Shown here in pieces: positions 53,501 to 63,100 of a DNA stretch of 64,000 nucleotides. Position 1 is the first letter of the stretch. Every line of letters begins with the position of its first letter. Both the position numbers and the translations under genes were made by a program. The notes beneath the pieces are model-generated. The model saw only the letters and a list, made by a program, of their open reading frames with translations. It ran no database searches and was not told where the DNA came from. Source of the stretch: Bacillota bacterium (lineage in GTDB: Bacteria; Bacillota; Clostridia; Lachnospirales; Lachnospiraceae); contig JAEYPP010000031.1 in NCBI GenBank assembly GCA_023410575.1, positions 1 to 64,000 on the forward strand. The letters run 5' to 3'.

Positions 53501-54717
53501 TTGAGTCAGATGGAATTTACTATCATGCAAAACTCTATCAACGTGCTAGAAAAGAAACGATAAAGAATCGAAGAAAGCAAGTAGTAACCGTTCCAGCTAG
53601 TCATTATGCGGCATTATTGGCAAATCATTGTCCACGTTTTGTTCTTGCAAAAGATAAGCTGGAAGAGGTTGTTTTATCATTATGTGATATATCTCTTTCT
53701 ATGGATTTATGGGAGAATATCCTATTACCATCCCGTGTAATCGGATATCGACCAGAATTATTAGATGCGCTTTTAGCAAAGGGAGTCATCTATTGGAATA
53801 TGGATTCAAAATCAGAATTGAGCTTTCATCGATATGAAGCAATGGATTGGGAAGTGGAATGTATCAATTCAACGGATGAATTAGATGAACAAGAGATGAT
53901 TGTCTATCAGACATTAAAGACACGAGGCGCGACCTTTTTACAAGGATTAAATCATCTACTAGGTGTGTCTTCGCCATATGATACCTTATTAAAACTTGTT
54001 GAAAAAGGTCTTGTTCATGCGGATAGTTTTGTGCCAGTACGTCAATATCAAAATCGTAAAAAAATCGAGAAAGCGACAGTAAGACAAAGAGTTAATGTAA
54101 GAGTCGCTGCACTTACCGCTGGTAGGTGGGAGATTTCTCACCCATTAAGGGTGTTGGATATGGAAGAACAATTAAATCAGCAATTTGAGAAGGTAGTAGT
54201 AATAAGTCGTGAGACAATCCAACCGTTATCTTGGCAAGTTGCTTTAGAAGTTTTACGTGTATGGGAATATACAGGACGTGTTCGTCGAGGTTACTTTGTT
54301 GAGGGTCTATCTGGCATACAATTTATTCGAGAAGAGGATTATTATAAAGTTTCACTCACATTAAATGAACCGGTAGACAAAATTGTGTGGATGAATGCAA
54401 TCGATCCAGCACAGCCTTGGGGAAAATGCCTGCCACATAAGGAAGATAGAAGTTTTATGAATGTTGCAGGAACTTTTGTGGCTCTAAAAAAGGGAGAACC
54501 AATTGCAGTTTTGGAACGACAAGGTAAAACCTTAAGGTGTTTTATAGATGATGTGAAGGATGCACTTGAAGAGTTTGTTGTAGGCTTTGAAAGGCGCTGC
54601 TTTTTTCCCAATGCAAATCGTCTGATCATCAAAGACTATCCAAAGATTGTAGAAGATCAATTGAAGAGTGTTGGATTTATAAAAGAAATTCAAGACTATG
54701 TACTATATCGAAAGTAA
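50593..54717 (+). CDS. lhr: Lhr-family DNA helicase, full length
   Basis: A 1374-residue superfamily 2 helicase. It has Walker A APTGTGKTLSA (about 46-56), DEIH box IIIDEIHAM, motif III LSATIEP and motif VI LGRAGHNPN in the first 400 residues. The Lhr winged-helix core domain follows, then a long C-terminal region (from about 870) typical of Lhr-Core plus Lhr-CTD proteins of 1400-1500 residues. Lhr is implicated in DNA repair with 3'-5' translocation. No associated phosphoesterase or ligase gene is adjacent. ATG 50593 follows GGAGG at 50583. Confidence 0.93.
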   Translation: MEIGQLNIFHKTTTSWFSKYLGKPTKVQEKAWPAIAKGEDTLVVAPTGTGKTLSAFLVFIDQLKEKARNGQLEQELQVIYISPLKSLAGDIRENLKTPLDGIREVEREQGEQSYSIDVALRTGDTTSKERRDMLKKPPHILITTPESLYLLLTSKSGKGLLKTAKVIIIDEIHAMIDTKRGAHLMLSIARLDMLCKKPLQRIGLSATIEPVKLAAKYLSPKKVAIVAPKMKKEVKLLVTSPLDFDNAIARKPIWEELAQKVYDQCKKSKSVIAFVEGRRFAEKLAYYVNQLGGEGFARTHHGSMSKEQRQEVEQALRSGILRLLCATSSMELGIDVGDIDQVFQVGCPRTISSTLQRLGRAGHNPNRVSSMQMFPRACAEGLYCGITAEVARQGLVESCKPPKLCFDVLSQHLVSMATEEGYDVDDVMPILQRTYSFADITKDEVKEVLCMLAGDYEHNRDIPVRPRILYDRIHEHVLGDAYSRMLAISAGGTIPDKGMYSVKSEDGVKLGELDEEFVFEARVGERFLLGTFAWKISKIDKDSVIVTPASTTNAKLPFWKGEMKGRGIQTGIAFGSIFRELGKAYESGDLLEKLTELGLDDFSAKSAKEFLERQLRSTQLLPDDQTIVIEHFKDETGNYQMMVHSVFGRQINEPLSILANQAAKRITGRNINHVADEDGFLLFPYDGLDLPEGILYQITPWNAKKILEAALLSTPLFNMTFRYNAGRALMMGVRKASRQPLWVQRMRSAEMLDSLIHYDQHPLMVETKRECLEDYWDVPGVIHLLKKIQTGAIKIHEIVTELPSPMSIPFRQQTEGSMMYDYAPSTLGIQTYSKEMLNEADLVPPEKEELERLTLRTNLPQDENQLHSLLMAEGDLIAGELEVPIEWLEALAHKEVANYIEPGLWIAAEHGPLYESALAGQDREELKHILRRVLRYRGAQSMGDLAERYLLSEEIIQAVLNDLIKEQQVIESDGIYYHAKLYQRARKETIKNRRKQVVTVPASHYAALLANHCPRFVLAKDKLEEVVLSLCDISLSMDLWENILLPSRVIGYRPELLDALLAKGVIYWNMDSKSELSFHRYEAMDWEVECINSTDELDEQEMIVYQTLKTRGATFLQGLNHLLGVSSPYDTLLKLVEKGLVHADSFVPVRQYQNRKKIEKATVRQRVNVRVAALTAGRWEISHPLRVLDMEEQLNQQFEKVVVISRETIQPLSWQVALEVLRVWEYTGRVRRGYFVEGLSGIQFIREEDYYKVSLTLNEPVDKIVWMNAIDPAQPWGKCLPHKEDRSFMNVAGTFVALKKGEPIAVLERQGKTLRCFIDDVKDALEEFVVGFERRCFFPNANRLIIKDYPKIVEDQLKSVGFIKEIQDYVLYRK

Positions 54718-54729
54718 AACTTATTTTTG

Positions 54730-54764
54730 AAGGGGGTTGTTGCATTATGCAATAGTCCCTTTTT
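54730..54764 (+). terminator. Terminator of lhr
   Basis: AAGGGGGTTGTTGCAT pairs imperfectly with ATGCAATAGTCCCTT and is followed by TTTT. Confidence 0.75.
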
Positions 54765-54802
54765 ATATGATTAGAAAATTTAATTAATTTTAATAACATG
54801 TA

Positions 54803-54848
54803 TTGACATGGAGAAAAATGTATGTTTTAATTATATCATATAAAACAT
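54803..54848 (+). promoter_or_regulatory. Promoter and candidate operator of cysK
   Basis: TTGACA (54803-54808), 17 nt, TTTAAT (54826-54831). Over the -10 lies a palindrome with arms ATGTTTTA (54822-54829) and TAAAACAT (54841-54848). The position suggests a repressor site. It does not obviously match the CymR consensus I recall, so the regulator is unknown. Confidence 0.6.
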
Positions 54849-54934
54849 ATAACATTAGTAGGAATTATTACAAAGCAAATAGTAAATGTACATCTTAGTT
54901 GAGTGAATGAATTAGATAAGAAAGGAAGATAGAT

Positions 54935-55873
54935 ATGAGTGACTTAAAAAAAGGAATTTTACAGTTAGTAGGAAACACACCATTAGTAGAAGTGACAAAC
55001 TACGAAAAAGCAGAAGGTATTGAAGCTAGGCTTGCAGTTAAACTTGAATATTTTAATCCAGCAGGAAGTGTGAAAGATCGTATTGCATTGGCGATGATTG
55101 AGGATGCAGAAGAGAAAGGACTTTTAAAACCAGGTGCTACGATAATAGAACCGACAAGTGGAAATACTGGAATTGGTATTGCAGCTATTTCAGCAGCAAA
55201 AGGTTATCGTACTATACTTACAATGCCAGAAACAATGAGTATTGAGAGAAGAAAGCTATTGAAAGCATATGGTGCAAAAGTTGTTTTGACAGAAGGCGCA
55301 AAAGGTATGAAGGGTGCAATTGAAAAGGCAAAAGAATTAGCAGATGAGATTGATAATTCGATTATTTTAAGTCAATTTACAAATCAAGCTAATCCTAAGA
55401 TGCATGAAAAAACAACAGGACCTGAAATATACGAAGCATTAAAAGGTGAGGTTGATATTTTTGTAGCAGGCGTAGGTACAGGTGGTACCCTAAGCGGTGT
55501 AGGCGCTTATCTAAAGGCAAAGAATCCAGACGTTAAAATTGTTGCAGTGGAACCATCAGCTTCACCGATATTGTCAGAAGGAAAAGCTGGTCCTCATAAG
55601 ATTCAAGGAATCGGTGCAGGATTTATCCCTGACACTTTAAATACACAGATTTATGATGAAATATTTACGGTTTCGAATGAAGATGCCTTTGATACTGGTC
55701 GTAAGATAGCTCGAATGGAGGGACTTTTGGTTGGTATTTCTTCAGGTGCAGCACTTTTTGCGGCAACTCAAATTGCAAAACGTCCTGAGAATAAGGGCAA
55801 GACAGTGGTTGCTTTGTTACCTGATACTGGTGAAAGATACTTATCAACTCCACTTTTTGATGTTGAGGAGTAA
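54935..55873 (+). CDS. cysK: Cysteine synthase A (O-acetylserine sulfhydrylase)
   Basis: A 312-residue PLP enzyme that makes cysteine from O-acetylserine and sulfide. The PLP Lys is in NPAGSVKDRIAL (about 44), the substrate loop is EPTSGNTGIG, the phosphate-binding loop is GVGTGGTLSGVG, and the C-terminal LLPDTGERYLST is typical. GAAAGGAAG precedes the ATG. It is a single gene with its own promoter; no cysE is adjacent. Confidence 0.96.
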   Translation: MSDLKKGILQLVGNTPLVEVTNYEKAEGIEARLAVKLEYFNPAGSVKDRIALAMIEDAEEKGLLKPGATIIEPTSGNTGIGIAAISAAKGYRTILTMPETMSIERRKLLKAYGAKVVLTEGAKGMKGAIEKAKELADEIDNSIILSQFTNQANPKMHEKTTGPEIYEALKGEVDIFVAGVGTGGTLSGVGAYLKAKNPDVKIVAVEPSASPILSEGKAGPHKIQGIGAGFIPDTLNTQIYDEIFTVSNEDAFDTGRKIARMEGLLVGISSGAALFAATQIAKRPENKGKTVVALLPDTGERYLSTPLFDVEE

Positions 55874-55953
55874 GTTTTATACAGTAAAATAACTTTGATT
55901 TAAATAAGAAAATATGTTACAATACGTGCGTAAACACATGAGAGGAGAACCAA

Positions 55954-56841
55954 ATGAAAGTTTCTAAGAATACCTCGAAGAAGCAGAGCGCACAGGTACA
56001 GATGATTGTTGCTATGGTAATCTTTGGTACGATAGGAGTGTTTGTAAGAAATATTTCACTATCTTCTGGTGAAATCGCCCTTTTTCGTGCAGTCATTGCC
56101 ATAATTGCAATCATCTGTTTTCAATTGGTAAAAAAACATCATCTAAAACTTCAGGATATGAAAGGAGATTTATGTCTGCTTATCTTATCTGGAGTGGCGA
56201 TGGCATTTAATTGGATTCTGTTATTTCAAGGATATACATATACATCGATTTCAATTGCAACATTAAGTTACTATTTTGCTCCTGTAATCGTAACAATTGT
56301 GAGTCCAATTTTATTTCGTGAAAGATTAACGATAAGACAAGTAATTTGTTTTGTGATGGCTACTTTCGGACTAGTTCTAATAATGGATATTGGATCCATG
56401 CAGAGTGGAAGTCGTGATTTTATTGGAATTTTGCTTGGACTTGGTGCTGCTACACTGTATGCTTTCGTAGTTTTGATCAACAAAAAAATCAAAAAGGTTT
56501 CAGGCATGGACCGTACCATATGCCAATTTGGTGCTGCAATCATTGTATTAATTCCATATGTGTTACTAACGAGCGGAATTCATATAACTGAGCTTCCAAT
56601 CAGTGGATTTATTAATCTTTTAGTTCTCGGTTTGGTTCATACAGGAGTTGCATACTGTATCTATTTTTCCAGCGTTAAGAATTTACCAGGTCAAAAGGTA
56701 GCGATACTTAGCTACATTGACCCACTTGTAGCAATCATTGTATCTGTCCTACTTTTATCAGAGAAAATTAGTATCACACAAATCATTGGCGGTTTCATTA
56801 TTCTTGGTTTTACTTTATGGAATGAACTTGGAAAATCATAA
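55954..56841 (+). CDS. EamA-family (DMT) transporter
   Basis: A 295-residue protein with ten membrane segments in two EamA repeats. It has FGTIGVFVRNISLSSGEIALFRA in the first half and GLVHTGVAYCIYFSSVKNLPGQ with LSYIDPLVAIIVSVLLLSE at the end of the second. Relatives export amino acids or metabolites; the substrate is unknown. It sits between cysK and the greA-like gene, with AGAGGAG before the ATG. Confidence 0.9.
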   Translation: MKVSKNTSKKQSAQVQMIVAMVIFGTIGVFVRNISLSSGEIALFRAVIAIIAIICFQLVKKHHLKLQDMKGDLCLLILSGVAMAFNWILLFQGYTYTSISIATLSYYFAPVIVTIVSPILFRERLTIRQVICFVMATFGLVLIMDIGSMQSGSRDFIGILLGLGAATLYAFVVLINKKIKKVSGMDRTICQFGAAIIVLIPYVLLTSGIHITELPISGFINLLVLGLVHTGVAYCIYFSSVKNLPGQKVAILSYIDPLVAIIVSVLLLSEKISITQIIGGFIILGFTLWNELGKS

Positions 56842-56863
56842 AGTGTTGAAAGGAGTTGGGGTA

Positions 56864-57367
56864 ATGCATAATGAGTTAACAAAAAGTGATATTCGAAAGA
56901 TGGAAGAGGAAATTGAGTACCGTAAACTTGTTGTTCGAAAAGAAGCACTCGAGGCAGTGAAAGAGGCAAGAGCCCATGGCGACTTAAGTGAGAATTTTGA
57001 ATACCATGCTGCGAAAAAGGATAAGAATAAGAATGAGAGCAGAATACGCTATTTAGAACATATGATTAAAACTGCTGTTGTCATAGATGACAATTCCAAA
57101 GAAGATGAGATAGGAATTAATAATACGGTTACTGTACTATTTGAAGAAGATAATACAACCGAAGTATTTCGTTTGGTAACGACAGTTCGTAATAATTCAC
57201 TGATTGGATTGGTTAGCATTGAATCTCCGATTGGTAAGGCAATGTTGGGACATAAAGTCAATGATCGCGTATATGTTAAGGTGTCAGAGGATTATGGATA
57301 TTATATTGTAATAAAGGCAATCGAAAAAACGGTGGATGATAGCGATGATAAACTGAGAGGTTACTAA
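56864..57367 (+). CDS. GreA/GreB-family transcription elongation factor
   Basis: A 167-residue protein. It has an N-terminal coiled coil with the tip motif ARAHGDLSENFEYHAAK (Asp and Glu that help cleave RNA in the polymerase channel, about 34-50) and a C-terminal FKBP-like domain (SPIGKAMLGHKVNDRVYV). Gre factors rescue backtracked RNA polymerase. It may be a second, greA-like paralog; no other copy is in this window. ATG 56864 follows AAAGGAG, 22 nt after the EamA stop. Confidence 0.9.
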   Translation: MHNELTKSDIRKMEEEIEYRKLVVRKEALEAVKEARAHGDLSENFEYHAAKKDKNKNESRIRYLEHMIKTAVVIDDNSKEDEIGINNTVTVLFEEDNTTEVFRLVTTVRNNSLIGLVSIESPIGKAMLGHKVNDRVYVKVSEDYGYYIVIKAIEKTVDDSDDKLRGY

Positions 57368-57435
57368 TAACAAAGGAGCTATTGCAAAAATAAATGTAGA
57401 TGTGATACATTATTTTTGCAATAGCTCCTTTGTTA
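57368..57435. terminator. 25-bp perfect inverted repeat between convergent genes
   Basis: 57368-57392 is the exact reverse complement of 57411-57435 (arm starts TAACAAAGGAGCTATTGC), with an 18-nt loop that can add a short inner stem. It directly follows the greA-like stop and faces the MCP gene, so it can terminate from both sides. The stem is longer than usual for a terminator. Confidence 0.8.
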
Positions 57436-57446
57436 AGTGATAGGAG

Positions 57447-57492
57447 GACGTAAAGTATTGCTCGTGAGAGTGTGCAAAGCACGCTTTTGTTC
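57447..57492. repeat. Dispersed repeat R1, copy f (3' part)
   Basis: GTAAAGTATTGCTCGTGAGA continuing to CTTTTGTTCT matches the 3' end of copy b (6110-6154) with few differences. It lies 12 nt after the 25-bp palindrome. Confidence 0.8.
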
Positions 57493-57494
57493 TA

Positions 57495-59030
57495 TTAAAA
57501 ATCATTATGTACAACTGCATTTAACTCGTCTGCCATGGAACTAATTTGATGCACTATGTCTTGGAGATTATCCATTTCATCAAGGCATGATTCTGTGGAT
57601 TGAGATATTTCTTGTAAATCTTCAAGATTTTGAGTGCTTATCTGTTCTACAGAGTGAACGATGTCAACGATTCGATTGGAGGATACTGCCACATTTTTAG
57701 TGACTGTATCAATTTCTGAAATTTTTTGTGTCATTTCACTGGAAGCTTCAGTTACTTTCATGGTAGAAGTCTCAGCAATCTGAATTAATTTCAAGCCATC
57801 GTTTACAGATTTCGCACTTTCTTCCATAGACTCGGAAGCTTTTAATGTATTGGTTACAACCTCTTCTACAATTGACTTAATATTTGCGACTGCACCTTGA
57901 GTTTGTTCTGCTAACTTACGGATTTCATCAGCAACAACAGAGAAACCGCGACCAGCTTCACCTGCTCGAGCAGATTCAATAGCAGCATTTAACGCTAATA
58001 AATTCGTTTGTGATGATATATTTGTTATTGTATCTACAATCTGTAATATCTCATGTGAGCGATTTTCCAATTGATGTATAGTTTCTTTGCTAGATAGTGT
58101 AGTATCATTAATGCGTTCCATCTCATTAATTACATTTTTCATATTTTTTGTATTATTAGATGTGAGCTCAAAGACATTTTGTGATATTTCTGATATTTCA
58201 TTTGTTTTGGCGGCTAGAGAGTTTAAGTTTACTGAGATGTTCGTAAAGTTACTACCAACTTCATTCAACTGTTCTAAAGTTTCACCTGAACCAGCAGTAG
58301 TTGTATTTGTACGACTTGCAATTTCTTTATTAATCTCGGTTGTATTTTCTGTAACCGTTGTTAAGACAGAGACAGCGTTTAAGAGTGAGTCAGATACTTC
58401 AAGTGATTTATCCTGCATGATTTGCATATGTTTCATCATATTTGATTGCTCATCAGCATTCATCAAATTCTTTAGAAGTTTTGTTGTTCTAGTATTTAAA
58501 CTAATAAAAATACAGGAAACTCCCAAGAGAGATAATGCACGAGGCACAATACAAAAAACAATCGTTGCATACATTGATGTTTGATTATGATCGATAGTTA
58601 ATCCTAATTTGTATGATATCAGTTGGGCAATGGAGAAACAAACAATCGAAAGAATAATTGCCAGCAAATTAACTGCTCTTGAAAAATACATACTGGCAAT
58701 ACCGATTGCGTAAATAAAAATAATAACAGAATGCCAGTTCATAGTTAAGATAATAATACATACAAAAAGAATTGATATCGCAACAAATAAATATTTCAAA
58801 GCTGGATGCTTCAACTTTAAAATGTTGATTAAAAGGGTCGGTAATAATAATAATACAATACTGGATCCACAACCAATAGCCATAGCGGTTTGTTGAACGG
58901 TAAATATTCCAATGACATTGAGGATAAAAATGACGACTATGAGCGCAGCCGTAATGAGCATAACTTTTGCTACAAATTGATTCGCTTCTAATTCGTTCCT
59001 ACTGATCGTAGTGTTGTTTTCAGATTTCAT
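57495..59030 (-). CDS. Methyl-accepting chemotaxis protein with membrane-only sensor
   Basis: A 511-residue protein. The N-terminal 190 residues hold about six closely spaced membrane helices with no large extracellular domain. The cytoplasmic signalling domain has the conserved hairpin tip LLALNAAIESARAGEAGRGFSVVADEIRKLAEQT and flanking methylation helices. No clear HAMP was seen. It would signal to CheA/CheW; the stimulus may be sensed in the membrane. AAAGGAGAG precedes ATG 59030 on the minus strand. Confidence 0.93.
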   Translation of the reverse strand: MKSENNTTISRNELEANQFVAKVMLITAALIVVIFILNVIGIFTVQQTAMAIGCGSSIVLLLLPTLLINILKLKHPALKYLFVAISILFVCIIILTMNWHSVIIFIYAIGIASMYFSRAVNLLAIILSIVCFSIAQLISYKLGLTIDHNQTSMYATIVFCIVPRALSLLGVSCIFISLNTRTTKLLKNLMNADEQSNMMKHMQIMQDKSLEVSDSLLNAVSVLTTVTENTTEINKEIASRTNTTTAGSGETLEQLNEVGSNFTNISVNLNSLAAKTNEISEISQNVFELTSNNTKNMKNVINEMERINDTTLSSKETIHQLENRSHEILQIVDTITNISSQTNLLALNAAIESARAGEAGRGFSVVADEIRKLAEQTQGAVANIKSIVEEVVTNTLKASESMEESAKSVNDGLKLIQIAETSTMKVTEASSEMTQKISEIDTVTKNVAVSSNRIVDIVHSVEQISTQNLEDLQEISQSTESCLDEMDNLQDIVHQISSMADELNAVVHNDF

Positions 59031-59254
59031 AGTTACTCTCCTTTTCGTGTAAGATTTAGAGTTATTATAGACTAATATGTCGAATTATGCTATATATAAT
59101 AAATAAATTTTCCTCAATTACATGAATTAACCAATTATAAAACGTATAGTAAAATGAATAATGTAAATCATTATGGGAATAGTATCACTGAATTTATTTA
59201 CTTAGTATGTTATAAAAAAACAGAGAGTACTTATAATTACTAGTGGAGGTTTCT

Positions 59255-59965
59255 ATGAGGGATTTAGTGACTGTTTTCTTTGCATCGATTGGTTCTCTCG
59301 TTGCATTATTTTTTTTAACAAAACTGATTGGTGTACGACAGATGTCACAGATGAATATGTTTGATTATATAAACGGGATAACGATAGGTTCCATAGCTGC
59401 AGAGATGGCTACATCACTCGAATCAGACTTTATGAGGCCTTTACTTGCGATGGTTGTATATGCAATTTTTGTGGCGATTGTTTCTGTTATTACCGATCGT
59501 TCTGCTTTAGCTAGCAGATTCATTGATGGTAAAGCTAGGATATTATATGATAATGGTGAATTATATTATAAGAATCTAAAGAAATCGAAGCTTAGTATCA
59601 CAGAATTTTTGATGCAATGCAGAGTAATGGGATATTTTGATTTAGCAAATGTGCAATCAGTTGTTTTAGAGGCAAATGGAAGTTTAAGTATTCTACCAAC
59701 AGCAGAGCAAAGACCGTTGACACCAAAAGATATGAACATTAAGCCTAATACAGAACGACTAGTTGCGAATGTTGTTATTGATGGGAACATAATGCCACAA
59801 AACTTAAAACATATGGGAAAAGATGAAAAATGGCTTACAAAACAATTACAGGCGCATGGAATTGCCAACGTAAAGGATGTTTTCTTAGCAACTTGTGATT
59901 GTAATAACCAAGTTTGCGTTTATCGTAGGATACAAGAGGAGCTGAAACGTGATATTTTGGAATAA
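59255..59965 (+). CDS. DUF421-family membrane protein (YetF-like)
   Basis: A 236-residue protein with three N-terminal membrane helices (about 1-85), including the family motif MSQMNMFDYINGITIGSIAAEMA. A cytoplasmic DUF421 domain follows (RFIDGKARILYDNGELY; LMQCRVMGYFDLANVQSVVLEANG). It resembles Bacillus YetF/YrbG, linked to spore or envelope biology but without defined activity. ATG 59255 follows GTGGAGG. Confidence 0.9.
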   Translation: MRDLVTVFFASIGSLVALFFLTKLIGVRQMSQMNMFDYINGITIGSIAAEMATSLESDFMRPLLAMVVYAIFVAIVSVITDRSALASRFIDGKARILYDNGELYYKNLKKSKLSITEFLMQCRVMGYFDLANVQSVVLEANGSLSILPTAEQRPLTPKDMNIKPNTERLVANVVIDGNIMPQNLKHMGKDEKWLTKQLQAHGIANVKDVFLATCDCNNQVCVYRRIQEELKRDILE

Positions 59966-60011
59966 AAAAGGAGAGCCTCACAAATTTTACGTCTGAGACT
60001 TTTCTTTTTTC

Positions 60012-60040
60012 TTGTACTAGAACCCATTATTTGCTATAAT
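60012..60040 (+). promoter_or_regulatory. Promoter of carB
   Basis: TTGTAC (60012-60017), 17 nt, TATAAT (60035-60040), 65 nt before ATG 60105. No PyrR-type attenuator or terminator hairpin lies in the leader. Confidence 0.7.
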
Positions 60041-60104
60041 GTGTAAAGACAAAAAGCGATAACGCCTATGTAAACAATAAATATGCTGTATTATGGAGGA
60101 CATA

Positions 60105-63100
60105 ATGGGAAAGAGAACAGATATTCACAAAGTACTGATCATCGGTTCAGGACCGATTATTATTGGGCAAGCATGCGAATTTGATTATTCTGGAACGCAA
60201 GCTTGTAAAGCATTACGTAATTTAGGATATGAAATTGTACTTGTTAATTCCAATCCTGCAACAATTATGACAGATCCTGGAATTGCGGATGTGACTTATA
60301 TCGAACCGCTGAATGTTAAGCGTTTGGAGCAAATTATAGATAAAGAGAGACCGGACGCTATCTTACCAAATCTTGGAGGACAGTCTGGCCTAAATCTTTG
60401 CTCAGAACTAGCAAGTGCAAGAGTCCTAGATAAGTATGGCGTAAAAGTAATTGGAGTTCAGATTGACGCAATTGAACGAGGCGAAGATAGAATTGAATTT
60501 AAAAAGACAATGAATAGTCTTGGAATTGAGATGGCACGAAGTGAGGTTGCATATTCTGTAGATGAAGCTTTGGCAATAGCTGATCAATTAGGTTATCCTG
60601 TAGTATTACGTCCTGCATATACAATGGGAGGAGCTGGCGGTGGTCTCGTTTATAATGTTGAAGAATTAAAGACAGTATGTGCAAGAGGCTTACAAGCAAG
60701 TTTAGTTGGCCAGGTTTTAGTAGAAGAATCGATTCTTGGCTGGGAAGAGCTTGAACTTGAAGTAGTTCGAGATGCAAACAATAAGATGATTACTGTTTGC
60801 TTTATTGAGAATATTGATCCATTAGGAGTACATACGGGAGATTCCTTCTGTTCTGCGCCAATGTTAACGATTTCAAAAGAAGTACAAAAACGATTACAAG
60901 AGCAAGCATATAAGATTGTTGAAGCAATTGAGGTTATTGGTGGTACAAACGTTCAGTTTGCACATGATCCTGTAACAGATCGTATCATTGTAATTGAGAT
61001 TAATCCTAGAACATCTCGTTCATCTGCTTTAGCATCAAAAGCAACTGGTTTTCCAATTGCATTAGTTTCTGCTATGTTAGCTGCTGGATTAACCTTAGAT
61101 GAGATTCCATGTGGTAAATATGGTACTCTTGATCAGTATGTTCCTGACGGCGATTATATAGTGATTAAGTTTGCACGTTGGGCATTTGAGAAGTTTAAAG
61201 GAGTTGAAGATAAACTAGGTACTCAGATGCGTGCTGTTGGTGAAGTAATGAGTATCGGAAAGACATATAAGGAAGCATTCCAGAAGGCAATTCGTAGTCT
61301 TGAAACTGGTCGTTATGGACTAGGTTATGCAAAGGATTTTCATGAGAAGTCAAAAGAGGAGCTTCTTAAGATGTTATGCATTCCTACTTCAGAGCGTCAA
61401 TTTATTATGTATGAGGCTCTTCGTAAGGGAGCAACGATTGAGGAATTATTTGAGTTAACAAAGATTAAACATTATTTCATTGAGCAGATGAAGGAATTAG
61501 TGGAAGAAGAAGAGAATCTATTAAAGTATAAAGGTTCTGTACCTTCAAAGGAAGTACTAACTATTGCGAAGAAGAATGGTTTCTCAGATAAATATATAGC
61601 AAAAATTCTTGACATCAAAGAACAAGAAGTTCGCGAGGCAAGAATCGCAATTGGAGTTGAAGAGGCGTGGGAAGGTGTTCATGTTAGTGGAACAACAGAC
61701 AGTGCTTACTATTATTCTACATATAATGCAAAAGATCAAAGCAAGGTTAATAATTCAAAGCAAAAGATTATGATTCTTGGTGGTGGACCAAACCGTATTG
61801 GTCAGGGAATTGAATTTGATTATTGTAGCGTTCATGCAGCATTAGCATTAAAGAAGCTTGGATTTGAGACAATTATCGTTAACTGTAATCCAGAAACAGT
61901 TTCAACGGATTATGATACTTCTGACAAATTATATTTTGAACCATTAACCTTAGAAGATGTTTTGAGTATCTATAAGAAAGAAAACCCAGTTGGAATTATT
62001 GCACAATTTGGTGGGCAGACGCCATTAAATCTAGCTGCTGAGTTAAAGAAGAATGGGGTTAAAATATTAGGTACCTCTCCAGAAGTAATTGACCTAGCAG
62101 AAGATCGAGATCAATTCCGTTCCATGATGGATAAGTTGGGAATCCCAATGCCAGAAGCGGGAATGGCAGTGAATGTTGAAGAAGCAACTGAGATAGCAGA
62201 AAGAATTGGCTATCCTGTTATGGTTCGCCCTTCCTATGTACTTGGTGGCCGTGGCATGGAGGTAGTATATACAAAGGAAAGTCTAGAAAGTTATATGAAC
62301 GCAGCAGTTGGTGTTACGCCAGACCGTCCAATTTTAATTGACCGTTTCTTAAAACATGCGATGGAATGTGAAGCAGATGCGATTAGTGACGGAAAGCATG
62401 CATTTGTCCCTGCAGTAATGGAGCATATTGAATTAGCTGGTGTTCACTCAGGAGATTCCGCATGTATTATTCCTTCACTTAATATAAGCGAAGATAACTT
62501 AAATACAATAAAAGAATATACAAGAAAAATTGCAGAAGAGATGGGTGTTTGTGGCTTAATGAACATGCAGTATGCCATTGAGGATGGTGTTGTATATGTT
62601 CTTGAAGCAAATCCTAGAGCATCACGTACGGTTCCATTAGTTTCTAAGGTATGTGGTATTGAGATGGTACCAATTGCAACTGATATTATTACAGCTGAGC
62701 TTACTGGTAGACCTTCGCCAATCTCGAGCCTTCATGAAAGTAAAGTTCCATATTATGGAGTAAAAGAGGCAGTGTTCCCATTCAATATGTTCCCTGAAGT
62801 AGATCCATTACTCGGACCAGAGATGCGTTCTACTGGTGAGGTATTAGGACTCGCAGATACGTTTGGAGAAGCATTCTATAAAGCGGAGGAAGCAACTCAA
62901 ACCTGTCTTCCACTAGAAGGTAAAGTATTAATTAGTGTAAATAATAAAGATAAGGACGAAGTAGTTGAAGTTGTACGAGATCTTGTAGAAGCTGGATTTA
63001 CTCTAATGGCAACTGGTCATACTTATGATACGATTAAGGCAGCTGGTTTTGAGGTTGATAAGATTAATAAGATGTATGAGGGACGTCCAAATATCTATGA

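Noticed and set aside
59966..60104. Pyrimidine attenuator before carB
   Set aside because: There is no PyrR-binding loop, antiterminator or terminator hairpin in the leader; only a simple promoter is visible.
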